Shown piece after piece: positions 10,900 through 22,067 of a DNA stretch of 64,000 nt; the first letter of the stretch is position 1, and each line of letters starts with the position of its first letter. Origin of the DNA: Gigantopelta aegis (taxonomy: Eukaryota; Mollusca; Gastropoda; Neomphalida; Peltospiridae); NCBI RefSeq assembly GCF_016097555.1, contig NC_054701.1, positions 37,453,492 through 37,517,491 on the forward strand, written 5' to 3'. The position numbers were made by a program, and so were the translations under genes. The notes beneath the pieces were generated by a model, which worked only from the letters and a program-made list of their open reading frames with translations, was not told the origin of the DNA and made no database searches.

Positions 10900-10978
10900 T
10901 ATGACTATGAAATCTTGTATATCAATTTGCATTAAACCTGTCAATAGTTAGTTAAAGTTAAAGATTAAGTTTAAGTTA

Positions 10979-11134
10979 GTTTGTTTTGTTTAACAACACC
11001 ACTAAAGCACATTGATTTATTAATCACTGGTTATTGGATGTCACACATTTAATCGTCATTTGGTAATTTTGACATATAGTCTGGCGAGAAAGGCCACTAC
11101 ATTTTTCCATTGGTAGCAAAGGATCTCTTATATC
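10979..11134 (-). mobile_element. SINE fragment, tail C
   Basis: Minus-strand 3' part of a tail-C SINE (TTTGTTTTGTTTAACAACACC...ATTGGATGTCACACATTT). It breaks off near the core at about 11,134. Confidence 0.8.
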
Positions 11135-11255
11135 AATAAACACTGTTTTCACATATAAAATGGATATCAGTGTTTAGTGATGTTTTAAAAAATCATTGCA
11201 CTTAACAATTGAAATTGTATAAATAATATTTTCACAATTTTTTTTTTTTCTTCAG

Positions 11256-11993
11256 ATAATGCAGTCGTACGAGAATTCTGGATCAGTGGGTAGTACTGTG
11301 TCAGGTATCCCTAAAGTGACCAGCATAAAGACAGAACCCAGATATCAACTGCAGGAACATAATGTTGCTAATACAAAAGTAGCACCTGAATTTCAACAAC
11401 AGCAGCAACATTATGTAGAAGCCACATTTCAATTATCGGAGCCTTTCGTCACCAATGTAAAGTTAGAACCAGTATTTCAACTACCAGGACATGTCACCAG
11501 TATAAAGGTAGAACCTGAATTTCAACCATCGGAACCTGATGTAACAAATATAAAAGTGGAACAAGGATTACGACTGCCAGAAGAAGTTCAAGCTGTTGTC
11601 ACCAATATAAAGGTAGAACCTGAATTTCAACCATCGGAACCTGATGTAACAAATATAAAAGTGGAACAAAGATTACGACTGCCAGAAGAAGTTCAAGCTG
11701 TTGTCACCAATATAAAGGTAGAACCTGAATTTCAACCATCGGAACCTGATGTAACAAATATAAAAATAGAACCTGAATTACAACTACCAGAAGAAACTGT
11801 AACCAACTTTCAGGCTGAAATGGATCAGCCACAAGAATCTGTTATTATCAACATAAAGGTAGAACCTGAATTTCAGACACCAGAAACTCTGTTCACCATT
11901 TTGAAGGTAGAACATGAACTTGAACCAGGCAAACGTGAAGCTGCAGTTGAAGATGCATCTATACAGACTAAAATACAAACTTGCACAACATGA
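11256..11993 (+). CDS. Exon with tandem psi-K-x-E (SUMO-consensus) motif repeats
   Basis: A T-rich tract ending TTCTTCAG at 11,255 is a strong acceptor. The exon then runs open for 245 codons to TGA at 11,991, with the first ATG at 11,259. The protein is made of IK[VIT]EP blocks. Ten sites fit psi-K-x-E, the consensus for SUMO attachment, and most are followed by Pro, as in synergy-control motifs: SIKTEP, NVKLEP, SIKVEP, NIKVEQ, NIKVEP, NIKVEQ, NIKVEP, NIKIEP, NIKVEP and ILKVEH. No folded domain, signal peptide or membrane segment is seen; it is Glu/Pro/Gln-rich and probably disordered. Its open phase-0 start fits the phase-0 end of THAP copy 1 at 2,750, giving a THAP protein of about 366 residues with a SUMO-acceptor tail. 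That join is inference. The ATG at 11,259 could instead be an independent start. Confidence 0.65.
   Translation: MMQSYENSGSVGSTVSGIPKVTSIKTEPRYQLQEHNVANTKVAPEFQQQQQHYVEATFQLSEPFVTNVKLEPVFQLPGHVTSIKVEPEFQPSEPDVTNIKVEQGLRLPEEVQAVVTNIKVEPEFQPSEPDVTNIKVEQRLRLPEEVQAVVTNIKVEPEFQPSEPDVTNIKIEPELQLPEETVTNFQAEMDQPQESVIINIKVEPEFQTPETLFTILKVEHELEPGKREAAVEDASIQTKIQTCTT
11493..11795 (+). repeat. 105-bp in-frame coding repeat
   Basis: Two nearly identical 105-bp units (11,493-11,597 and 11,598-11,702) and a third partial one from 11,703. Each codes for 35 residues with two psi-K-x-E sites. Differences are single bases, implying recent expansion or gene conversion while the frame was kept. Confidence 0.85.
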
Positions 11994-12049
11994 ACTATGA
12001 AGCTGCAGTGACCTTTACATTTGTCAGGGTGTTCATATCAAAGGAAATG

Positions 12050-13205
12050 TAAGTTCTTTTATTTAAATATAATTTATTCTGTACATGAATCGAGGTGTGT
12101 GTCTCTATGAAAGATAGAGTGGGATGGGGAGAGGGGGTTTAAAGCAGAGATGAAAGTTTTCCATATTTTAAAAAAATAACTGATTTTTAATTATGTGTAT
12201 GATGTTTTCACCGTTTGTCCAAAATTTTGCGTATTCTCCATCCAAAATATACGATATTATGATTTGCATTCTGGTTTTACATACAATTTTGAATGAGGAC
12301 TGCCATTTTAAACCATTGTACAGTTCATTATTTCTGTATCAAAAATGTTTGTTTTCACAAATTACAAAGTTATTGATTGCAGAAACTAGATTTTCTGCCT
12401 GTGTCAACTAATATGCGAGTGATAGTACAGCCTCCATAACTTGTGTTATATACATAAAAGAAATAGCAAATGAATATCGACCACTTGAGTTGTTTTAACA
12501 AAAGTTGAAAATATCTTAGGAAAACATTTTAATTGTTGTAGACAGATGTTACAAGTATGTCTTAATTGCTCAAGAGATGAACAATGTTACTGTTGAACGG
12601 GTCAATAAATCAACATGGATATTTTGAAATGGTTGTAGTAGGAGAACAAAAATGAGAATGGATGTTGTACCCGCTTGTAAGACAAGAATGTACCAAATGT
12701 TGAAGATTTCAATGTATTGGAGAATAATGTCCAAAAAAATAAAAAATACTTTCTACATGGATATGTATTTCATTCAAATAAAAATAATTTACAAAGTGAA
12801 TAATGCAAATGCACCAGATTACACCATTTGATCTCTATTAGGATACGGTTTAGGCTCAATCTCAGCATCCGTGTGCCAACCACCAATATTAAAATTTCCA
12901 GGGTTTTTTCATGGTAACCCATTTTCATATGTTATTAGGTAGTGTGGGGTTTTTTTTTAAATGTTACATTAAACTTTCAGGGTGGGGGGGGGGATGAACA
13001 AAATTAACAGCCACATCCTCATAAAAGATTAATTCAATAATTGTGGTGCCAACATACCTCCACATATGTTCATGTCTTGAAAAAAAGCAGTGTTCATATA
13101 CATATACATTGTATGTGGATATGTATATGGATCTGGATACAGCAAAAATCTATTAATTATTTATTTCAATGAGGATGATTTTGTTTGTTTGTTTTTGTGT
13201 AATAG
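12050..13205. other. Probable 3' UTR/intron, nothing else recognised
   Basis: A GTAAGT at about 12,048 just after the repeat-exon stop could be a donor in the 3' UTR. Otherwise AT-rich with no recognisable coding region. Confidence 0.35.
12738..12743 (+). terminator. Candidate polyadenylation signal
   Basis: AATAAA about 745 bases after the TGA of the repeat exon, followed by a T-rich stretch. A plausible 3' end for that exon, though AT-rich DNA yields such hexamers by chance. Confidence 0.3.
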
Positions 13206-13266
13206 GGTAAAAGAAATATATCCTGCAAAGAAAAAATATGGTCTGCTGGAAATAAGACAGCACAAG
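13206..13266 (+). CDS. Small internal exon of an unidentified gene
   Basis: TTTTTGTGTAATAG, then 61 bases, then GTAAGG. The exon starts in phase 2 and ends in phase 0, coding for VKEIYPAKKKYGLLEIRQHK. It pairs in phase with 13,392-13,439. I do not recognise the peptide. Neither THAP exon nor the 11,256 exon ends in the phase needed to join it, so upstream exons are missing or outside the window. Confidence 0.45.
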
Positions 13267-13391
13267 GTAAGGTTGGCAGGTAAATGTCTAGTTCATCTAC
13301 TAGGTCTAAGTAATGCACTGCTTTTTACAGACTGCTATGCCAGCCCTGAATGCTAACAGTTCATGTGCTTTTTTTGTGTTTGTTTTTCCAG

Positions 13392-13439
13392 GTCCATCCT
13401 AGATCTGATTTAAAAAAAAAAGAAGCTGATGGTGTTTAA
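13392..13439 (+). CDS. Candidate last exon of the same unidentified gene
   Basis: TGTTTTTCCAG precedes GTC CAT CCT..., coding for VHPRSDLKKKEADGV and then TAA. It is in phase 0 with the exon at 13,206-13,266. A lysine-rich tail ends the protein. A candidate AATAAA lies at 13,896-13,901. Supported by splice signals and phase only. Confidence 0.45.
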   Translation, partial: VHPRSDLKKKEADGV

Positions 13440-14080
13440 TAGACTTCACAAATTGTTCAGAGTTCTAAGTGACATTTTCTGGTTCAAGTCATTTAATTGT
13501 TCTAGTACAAGTCATTTGAAAAACTTCAAGCTTGCACTTCATATATGTACATGTATGTCTGTAATGAAATATTGATTGAAAACACAGGACAGAAGTATGA
13601 TATATTAATATTTTTAGGATGACTAGTAAAAATGTGAGTCCCTTAGAGAAATTAGAAAGTATTACAGTAACTTTTTCTTTTAAACTGTAATCTTTCCTTA
13701 GTATTTTTAGAATTGTATGTAATTTATATTAATTAAACTGTTGGTCAGCCAAGGTATTATTGGCATTGGCCTCGATCGGTGGGGGACACCCCCCCCCCCT
13801 TTTTTTTTTAGCTTGGGGGTGGGAACAGCATAAGAAATGTCCTCCCATTTCATTTCAGAAGAAACAAATAATTGTACTTGAATAATGATTTGATCAATAA
13901 ACTTGTATTGTACCTACATGTACATGGTCTTCATTCATATACCATTTGTATAGTCACAATATTTAGATAAATGTAACCAACATAACTGTTTTAAGTAGCC
14001 TGCAGTAATGCCTTTGCTTATTTAGAATTAGCAACAGACCAACAATAGATTATTCATGTTTTTATAGGTTCAGATTTTCT
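13440..14080. other. 3' flank, nothing recognised
   Basis: Contains a C-run followed by a T-run at about 13,790-13,810 and a possible polyadenylation signal. No gene or repeat is defined. Confidence 0.35.
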
Positions 14081-14082
14081 TA

Positions 14083-14748
14083 AACACTGGTGCAGAATCC
14101 TGCCAGTGATTTAAAAATAATTTGAAAACATTCCGAATTATCCTGAGGGTAATACGATATGTTTCATGTGAATTACGAATGCCTTATTTAGACAGTAGAA
14201 CTAATTTTAATCAAATTGCTAACAACACTGCGTAGTCTACAGTGTCCAGGTAACATTTCGTCTGTAAATAATAATTTATGGGTATGGGTAACTATATTTA
14301 CGTGCCCCTATCCACGAGGGTTCAGGCACGCCCACCCCGGATTCAGCCTCTGACATCGCCAGTTGTCGATTCCGGGGCGGGAGGGTAATAATAATTTAAA
14401 TATTGACCAATCACACTTCGCCTTTTATAACGTTATTTGGGCGCATACAAATTCTAAAAATATCGGGCGAGTCTATTTTAGTGGCCGCACTACAGCGAAC
14501 CATACCAATACGTACGGGATGGGTTATCAGTCTTCAATTTTACATTAAAAATTATTTATTTATTTATTTATAAAAAACCAAAACTAAATCAGTCTTCAGT
14601 TTTACATTACAAATTATTTATTTTATAAAATAAAACATGTTTTACGGCATTCGTAATTCACACGAAACATGTATACCCTCAGGATAATTCGGAATGTTTT
14701 CAAATTATTTTTAAACCACTGGCATGATTCTGCAAGTACGGTTTTGAT
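14083..14748. mobile_element. Foldback MITE with ~100-bp arms
   Basis: The left arm (14,083-14,190, TGCAGAATCCTGCCAGTG...) is the inverted, slightly diverged image of the right arm (14,642-14,748). The shared stretch includes GAAAACATTCCGAATTATCC. About 450 bp of spacer, including a TTTATTTATTTATT tract, carries no coding capacity. Confidence 0.75.
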
Positions 14749-15138
14749 TGGCACAGGACATTATGCTTGAACCGACACAGACAGTACGTTATTAATAAGC
14801 ACAAAATCAAGATGGATGTCGGCCTAAGCATATAGGATGATTCCGTGCTGCGAATCCCAGATTTTGGGGGTAGGAAGCGTACGTTTATGAGACTGAATTC
14901 CAAAATATCTATTTTAAATCATCTCTATGATTCTGTCGGAATCCTAAACCACCACCTCTCTTTCTCATGACACATACGCGAGTAATATTTTATTATCCAC
15001 ATTATCTAAACTATTATTTTCACGAATAACAAGCGACGACCATGTCAAAACGTTTCAAACGTTACTAAAAAAAGAGACGACTAAAAGACGTCATTTTGAT
15101 GAGCGTTTACACTGGGGAAGCCACATTAAAGCCTTTAT

Positions 15139-15517
15139 AAAGGGACATTCCTGAGTTTGCTGCATTGTAAGATGTTTTCGACTAATAAAATATTTCTACG
15201 ATTAAACTTGCATATTAAATACATTTTCTTGTTTAGAATATCAGTGTCTGTATGTTCAATGTGTTTCTGGTCGTCTTAATATTTGTAAGAAGCCCAAACT
15301 GGATTTTGTCTCAAATAATTTCGTACGTACGAAAAAACATATATTTTAGGAAATAAAATGAAATTTAACCTAGTACAAATATTATAACGATCGAAAACAC
15401 GTTTAATATACACCCACTAATATTTTAGGCAGAAAAATATATTTGATATGTAATTACAATCGTTAAAAAGTCTCTATTAATCAATAATGTCTGCAGCAAA
15501 CTCAGGAATGTCCCTTG
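15139..15517. mobile_element. MITE with AAGGGACATTCCTGAGTTTG ends
   Basis: Inverted ends: AAGGGACATTCCTGAGTTTG at the left and its complement at 15,495-15,515. The interior is AT-rich and non-coding. The GGGAC ends resemble those of the TTAA-flanked family at 4,109-4,988 but the interior differs. Confidence 0.75.
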
Positions 15518-15637
15518 AAGTTATGACGTCGCTTCACAAAATGACGTCATTCGTTGTGCACGTGAAATCATTGACACACGTAGGCAATACTGGTTATATT
15601 TCCATTAATATCTTTAACTAAGTGGATAATAAATAGA

Positions 15638-15800
15638 GGCTATTTCATGGGGGTTTTCGAATACGATTTTTATGTCAACACGTGATGTGTGAAAACCATA
15701 TTTTCACGAATTGCGAAGCAATGAGTTAAAATATGGTTTTCACACATCACGAGTTGACATAAAAAGTCGTATTCGGAAAAACACCATGAAATGGTCTATT
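15638..15800. mobile_element. Near-perfect palindromic MITE
   Basis: Two arms of about 70-75 bases (left arm ...GAATACGATTTTTATGTCAA, then TGTGTGAAAACCATATTTTC) surround a loop near GCGAAGCAATGAG. The transcript would form a long hairpin. Confidence 0.75.
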
Positions 15801-16270
15801 TATTATATACAGATTTCCTAATTTTTGACAATATCTTTCGCTTTTTGGTAATATCTTTCGCTTATCCTATCGAAAACACGTAACGTCATGATATATTTCT
15901 TCCTATGGAACTTTGCCAGAATATTTACTTGACCATAGACTTTTAAAAAGAAATTTGAATACAAATTATCTTTATTAACATTTATTTAATAATGCAAACA
16001 TACCTGACAACGCGATCCTTTACAAACTCCCACAAAAACAAAACGAGTTGAACGCCGTTAAATTCTTACATTGTGTCATCATTATGCAGCTTCGTATTCA
16101 ATTCGTTTTATATATTTTGTCGTAATTGCACTTCGTATCCCTTTTTTATAGGTACAGTTGTTTAAATTACATTTTTTACATTCGGTCAGATGCATTGGCA
16201 ATCATCAAATTTAAATAAGAAGAAACGAGACAAAGGGAGATAATTTAATCATGCACTTTTACAAAAAAGT
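15801..16270. other. No gene recognised
   Basis: AT-rich. A short direct repeat, TAATATCTTTCGCTT, occurs twice near 15,830-15,865. Confidence 0.35.
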
Positions 16271-16273
16271 AAA

Positions 16274-16448
16274 TACGATTTCTATATTTTCACTGTAGCT
16301 AAAATACAGTGAAAATATGACTTTTCACAGGATATGACTTTTATGGTTTCCGTAGATCTATATATTTCATTGCTATGTATATAATAAAATGATCTACAGC
16401 AAACATAAAAGTGAAAAGTCATATTTTCACTAAAAATATAGAAACGAT
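16274..16448. mobile_element. Small foldback element
   Basis: CGATTTCTATATTTTCACTG at the left is answered by its complement near 16,425-16,447. A second inner pair (GTGAAAATATGACTTTTCAC and its complement) lies inside. Non-coding. Confidence 0.6.
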
Positions 16449-16603
16449 ATTTATATTTTTTATTACTGGAATTTTTTTTTTAGAACAAGTTCGTTGTCGT
16501 TTTTTCAACCTGATGGTTACTGCTGCATCTGTTAGTATTTTAATAAATTTTTTGTAATTTAAACATTCACAAATTGATATGAAGTGCAGTGACGTGAATA
16601 CGA

Positions 16604-16881
16604 TATCACTAAAGCACATTGATTCATTAATCATCGGCTATTCGATATCAAACATTTGGTAATTTTGACAGTCTTAGAGGAAACCTTTTTTTTTTTTTCA
16701 TTCGTAGCATTGCAAGATATCTTGTATATGCACCATCCCACAGACAGGATATCACATACCACAGCCAGTCGTGGTAGAGTGGTTGAAACGAGAAATAGCT
16801 CAGTGGGCCCACCGACGGGGGTCGATCCTAGACCGAACCCGCATCAGGCGGACGCTTTAGCACTGGGCTACGTTTCGCCCC
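16604..16881 (-). mobile_element. SINE, head B/tail C
   Basis: Minus-strand SINE: the head complement ends CACTGGGCTACGTTTCGCCC, with the core and the tail-C ATTGATTCATTAATCATCGG region. The extreme 3' end is missing or diverged. Confidence 0.8.
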
Positions 16882-17066
16882 ACTGATCGTGGATGAAGCG
16901 AAATAGTAGTGACAGAATGTCCTGACTGCCTTTGTAACTTCGAGTCATGTTTTGGACGACCGCGTAATCAAGTACTTTCTCACTGCAGTATTAACTACTT
17001 ATTTTGACTGATTATAAAAAATAATAATATTTTTTTTTTTAGGCCTATTTTTAAAAAAAAGAAAAA

Positions 17067-17379
17067 ATGTTTTATTGAACGACGCACTCGACACATTTTA
17101 ATTACGGTTATATGGCGTCGGACATAAGGTTAAGGACCACACGAATATATAGACGAAACCCGCTGTCGCCACTTCATGGGCTACTCTTTTTCGATTAGCA
17201 TCAAGGGATCTTTTATATGCACCATCTCACAGACAGAATATCACATACCACGGCCTTTGATATACCAGTCTTGGTGCACTGGCTGGAGCGAGAAATAGAC
17301 CAATGGGCCCACTGACGGAGATCGATCCCAAACCAACCGCGCATCAAGCGGACGCTTTACCACTGGGCTACGTCCCTCC
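17067..17379 (-). mobile_element. SINE, head B/tail A
   Basis: Minus-strand, nearly full length, from TGTTTTATTGAACGACGCAC to CACTGGGCTACGTCCCTCC. The head is the tRNA-like module also seen with tail C; the tail is the module used by head A. Confidence 0.85.
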
Positions 17380-17556
17380 TTATTTACAAAAGAAAAAAAA
17401 AGAAGAAATAGTCCATGGTGATGTATCATGGTACCACGTTTTTTCGATCTTGCCATAGACACAGCACATTTCTTAATACTTTTTTTTTACGATTTCATGG
17501 AGTCGTTTAAAAAAAGTTGAAACGAGCAACAACAAAAAAAGAAAAGAAGCAAAATT

Positions 17557-17815
17557 GAATGAATGAATGAATGTTTAACGACACCTCCGCACAAAAATAC
17601 ATATCGTCTATTGGGTGTCACAATGTAAAAACAGTATGGGGCTGTGGGCAAAATGTATAATACAATACATAAATCAAAGTACATGTGTTTATGTTAAAAC
17701 TTTGTATAAAAATCAAAGTGATTTAAAAACTTTCAAATTAATTCTGGGTGGAATTTAAAAGATTCCAAAACATTACTGTTGCCAAATATATCATTTCTCG
17801 TCGGCTTGAGATGGT
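17557..17815 (-). mobile_element. LINE 3' fragment (I-group)
   Basis: Starts with GAATGAATGAATGAATG, the complement of a CATT-repeat LINE tail. It continues with the same 3' UTR as the copies at 27,051 and 27,609 (ACGACACC...CACAAAAATACAT; GATTCCAAAACA...CAAATATATC). 5'-truncated. Confidence 0.7.
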
Positions 17816-17915
17816 CAAGCTGCATCCTAACCGGACGCATCAACGCGAGCGATTTTTTTTAAAGAAATCATTGATTTCAATTGCTGCATCCTAACCGCAT
17901 GCGTACGGCGCGACA

Positions 17916-18733
17916 AAAAGACATGTTTTATTTAACGATGCACTCAACACATTTTATTTACGGTTATATGGCGTCAGACATGGTTAAGGACCACACAGAT
18001 TTTGAGAGGAAACCCGCTGTCGCCACTACATGGGCTACTCTTCCGATTAGCAGCAAGGGATCTTTTATTTGCGCTTCCCACAGGCAGGATAGCACAAACC
18101 ATGGCCTTTGTTGAACCAGTTATGGATCACTGGTCGGTGCAAGTGGTTTACACCTACCCATTGAGCCATGCGGAGCACTCACTCAGGGTTTGGAGTCGTA
18201 TCTGGATTAAAAATCCCATGCCTCGACTGGGATCCGAACCCAGTACCTAACAGCCTGTAGGTAGTACTAAACCAAATAACTTCCGGCTGGGTCAAAGTTC
18301 GAGGTGCACCCAACTTTTGATAGAGAAGTGAACACCACAAGTCCTGTGATTGGTTATAAATGTGAGTGTGTTGGTTGTAAAAAATAATAGTTTCATCTGG
18401 GTAAAAAAAATGTGCAATTTTATTTCATCTAGTACCAATGTGTCAAGTAGCCTTGTGCTTGAAACATGTATGGGGTACCTGTAAAAAAAAAGTACTCGAA
18501 TTTTGTGCGAAACTAGGGTAGTCATAGACGCTACCCGTTATCTCAGAAACGAGCAGCTTGACCCCCATTTTTTTCTGATTCACTTTAAGTGTAAGGGGTG
18601 GTAGTATTTATATCCGTGACGTTGCAGGTAGGAGTTTTAGCCACATATGTTACTATTGTCGTCTATGGGATTTGATTTGGTAGTATACACCCTGTAGACC
18701 GATGGCCTGCCACGACTCCACCGAGGCCGGTAT
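17916..18733 (-). mobile_element. SINE, head A/tail A, split by a MITE
   Basis: Minus-strand SINE flanked by GGCGCGACA (17,907-17,915 and 18,734-18,742). The head is interrupted at 18,261-18,689: ...CAGCCTGTAG | MITE | CCCTGTAGACCGATGGCC...CACCGAGGCCGG. Confidence 0.85.
18261..18689. mobile_element. MITE inside SINE, ~8-bp target duplication
   Basis: 429 bp, ends TAGTACTAAACCAAAT and (complement) TATACTACCAAATCAAAT. The flanks GCCTGTAG (18,253-18,260) and CCCTGTAG (18,690-18,697) are a duplicated SINE segment differing at one base. The intact SINE copies show the single, uninterrupted form. An 8-bp duplication suggests a hAT-type mobiliser. Confidence 0.75.
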
Positions 18734-18973
18734 GGCGCGACAGATTCATGTAGTCGGCGCGCGACAAATGGCGATATGAATTGTTGTTGTTTTTTTGTTG
18801 TTTCTTGTCGCGCAACACAAGCGACAAACATATATTAACTAATCAAACAACTTTTACTTGGCGGTTTCAACTGTTGATAACAATTTAAAAAAAGAAGACT
18901 CGTTATAACTTATGGTTGCGTCTGATTAGGATAGAAATATAGTCGGGTTGCTCGCGTCCGGTTAGGATACAGC

Positions 18974-19634
18974 TTAAAGGGACATACCCTAGTTACGGCT
19001 AGTTGTTAACCATTACGGCGTTGTTTTTCGCTATTAAAACCCATTTTTTCACAAATAAAATTGCACTTTACTTACCGTTTATTATTTAGAATATACATTT
19101 CCATTCACCTGAAGTGTTTTTTGGTAATCCTGGTAATCCTGGTGTTTGTAATACCACAAAATGCATTTTTCGTATTTCTGAAAAACTCACACGCGCGTTG
19201 GAGAAAAAACCGTTGAGCAGACAAGGTCTAATCTATTTTTAGAGGGGATATTTCCATTTCAATGTCACAGACGTTGGTATACCACGTGACCGTTATCATT
19301 TTGATTCGGTTTGTTTTCTCGTGCACGGTTCGCGCAATCGACATCCGATTTGTTGTTGTTCATTTGTGAGATTTTTCTTCACAGTTCGTGAACATTTTCA
19401 GTAACAATAAAGTTAAGACAAGTCAGTATCTCAATACAAAACGTTACAAACCCTTAAAACCAATAATTTTGCTTAAGTCCTACGATATCTGGAGATGGGA
19501 TACAACCAGGACAGAACAGATGGAATATGTCCAGGAGAGGTGAAAAGAACGCACCCCAAATCTGTGAAAATTGTCGTGACGTAGGCATTGTTGTGCTTCG
19601 AGCGACATCTACCGGTGACATCAGAATTAGACTG
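18974..19634. mobile_element. TTAA-flanked MITE, left part of a split copy
   Basis: Matches 4,109-4,810 of the complete copy, from TTAAAGGGACATACCCTAG to the GACATCTACCGGTGAC region. It then stops where the 7-kb inverted-repeat element begins. The right part resumes at 26,613. Confidence 0.8.
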
Positions 19635-20645
19635 GGAGCCAAGTGAGATTTAATTGTTGCCAAAGTTCCAAAAGGTTTGAGGTGGTTGAGGTGTAGAGGG
19701 ACCCCAACTGACTACAGAAACCCAATTCTTAAATAAATATAGTGCGGGAATTAATAGGGGGCGCTACTGAAATTACCCCCAAAATGGGATTTAATTGTGA
19801 AAGTTCCATCCAAAATTCCTTTGCTACTTATTAGAGGACATCTCACTGAGCCCAAATCCACAACTTAAGAAAAAATATTTTGCGGGAAAGGCTACTTAAG
19901 AAAAACTATAATTAGTGCTAATTAGGGATTTAATTGTTGTGAAAGTTCCATCCTTGGAACCAAATGTAAAATGTAGAGTATGCTCACCCGATTCAGAATT
20001 ACCAATTTAAGAAAAAAATATTGCGGGAAAGTGCACTTAAGAAGAGGTCAAATGCTAATTAGGGATTTAATTGTTGTGAAAGTTCCATCCAAAATTCCTT
20101 TGCTATTTGGTAGAGGACATGTCACTGAGCCCAAATCCACTGCTTAAGAAAAAATAGTTTGTGGGAAAGGCTACTGAAAGACTCTAATTAGTGCTAATTA
20201 GGGATTTAATTGTTGTGAAAGTTCCATCCTTGAAACCAAATGTGAAATGCTCACCCGATTCAGATAATGACTTGCAGCATCAATGTGAATGGTGGTTTTT
20301 TTTCTTTAGAACATGGACATGTAGTATAGCAATGGATAGCTTTTGGTGAGTATTGTACAGATAAGTCAATATTATGTATGAATATGGTATACAGTTATAA
20401 AACATGTTAATAGCAAATTTGTCACTGTAAAATGTTTTTTTTTTAGACTGCAAAATACCAACGAGAACCCGTTCTATGGGAAATCTCAGGGCTCGAAATG
20501 CAGTGTTAGTACATGCACCGGTGCATGCTGATTTTTGCATGTGCATGTAACTTTTAAAACTGGGTGCACGCGGTTCATGCTAATATTTTTCAAGTACTGT
20601 GTATTGCATATACTAGTATCATGTTGTCTACCAGATTCAGACTCA

Positions 20646-21117
20646 GGTCTCACTACACAGATGTCATCTGCCATTGAAACCCATGTTAAACTGCCCAACT
20701 TCAAGTGAAGAATGCCCATAGAACGGGTTCTCGTTGGCACTAACAACATACACCATTGCGAACATACATTATATTAGCATTTATTTTCACTCCAAAATTG
20801 AGAACATTTCCGTCTCAGTTTTTTGCCATACGACCGCATCTGGCTGTAGTACCAGTCCGAACAGGTGGTTCATTAACCGATTCACTCCGGCTGTCACTTG
20901 TGCTATATACCCATGTCCCAAAAGGTCGATGCACAATATTACAAAATAACATGAGCAAAATACAGCCAGAAGGCTTACCATTAAACATACATATTGTTTT
21001 AATTCTTCACCATTTCCTAGAAGTGAATATGTGAATCATAACATGTGTCACAATTAGGAACTATAGTGGACCGTCATCAATGAACTCTCACCCGGAAGTG
21101 ATCTGTGTAGTGAGACC
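20646..21117 (-). mobile_element. TTA-type MITE family, copy 1
   Basis: 472 bp between GGTCTCACTACACAGAT ends, oriented opposite to copies 2-5. The interior includes TGGTTCATTAACCGATTCAC. It is the inverted partner of copy 3. Confidence 0.85.
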
Positions 21118-21998
21118 TTAATTAAAGTCTAGTGACTGATTTTGTCAAACTTGGTTTGAAGTCAGTTTGATAATTTGGGTCATTTACACCATGAAAAGCT
21201 ATACTAGAGCCGTGTAAGTTATGAACTCTAACCAATACACCAAAAGATAGATGCACCATACCATCCAATAAAACTTCATATGACATTGTTACTCCTTGGT
21301 CATCCACACAATAGATGGCCATCAAACAAGCAGCCACTATATGGTAATGTATGACCTTGTTGGTAGTTCTGATATGGGGAACATACAAAGAAGCTAATTA
21401 TCTAGTTAGTTCCTTAAAAATATTAGTTTCTATCAATTGTTGCTATGGGCAACAATTGTTTCATAATGAAGTGTTGAAATCCTGTTTTTTCTCTCTATAT
21501 TTCAGCATGAAGATCCACATATTATTAATGGCAGATACAAATTCTACTTTCATAGTAGAATACTATGTTATATATTCACAATACCATCAAAACTGACTGT
21601 CACTATGACTGTACATTCGAAACAATTCATTATGCACAAAATCACAGAAATTAGGGTGAATTTGGATATTGACATTGTGACCTTGAATTTTGACCTTTTA
21701 CAATGAGAAACTCAGTGTTAGACACTCATATCAATTTATTTGTTACATGTAAGAACACTATAATATACATTTTGACACACACACCCCGAAAAAAATAAAA
21801 TAAAATAAAAATAAAAAAAATAAAAATAAATAAAATTGACGTTTGCTATATTTACCCAAATAGGGCCCCCATACGCTTGGCTCAAATCCACATCGATGTA
21901 ATTACCTTTTATAAGGATGCTACACTAGTACATTTTCATTTTGGCTTGCAAAACTTATATATTTTGGAATAAACAGTAATTTCATGTTTTACATTATG
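21118..21998. repeat. Spacer arm, inverted copy of 23,173-24,046
   Basis: Non-coding, about 880 bp, ending in an AAATAAAATAAAATAAAAAT tract. It matches the reverse complement of the right spacer almost throughout, including the CAACAATTGTT palindrome. Confidence 0.8.
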
Positions 21999-22067
21999 GT
22001 CTCACTACACAGATTTCATCTGCCATTGAAATCCATGTTAAACTGCCCAACTTCAAGCGAAGATTCA

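Larger units (their letters stand above)
17817..18975. mobile_element. MITE, outer element of a three-level nest
   Basis: Ends are AAGCTGCATCCTAACCGGAC and its near-complement at 18,955-18,975. A SINE with its own target duplication lies inside, and that SINE contains another MITE. Without them the element would be about 330 bp. Confidence 0.7.
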
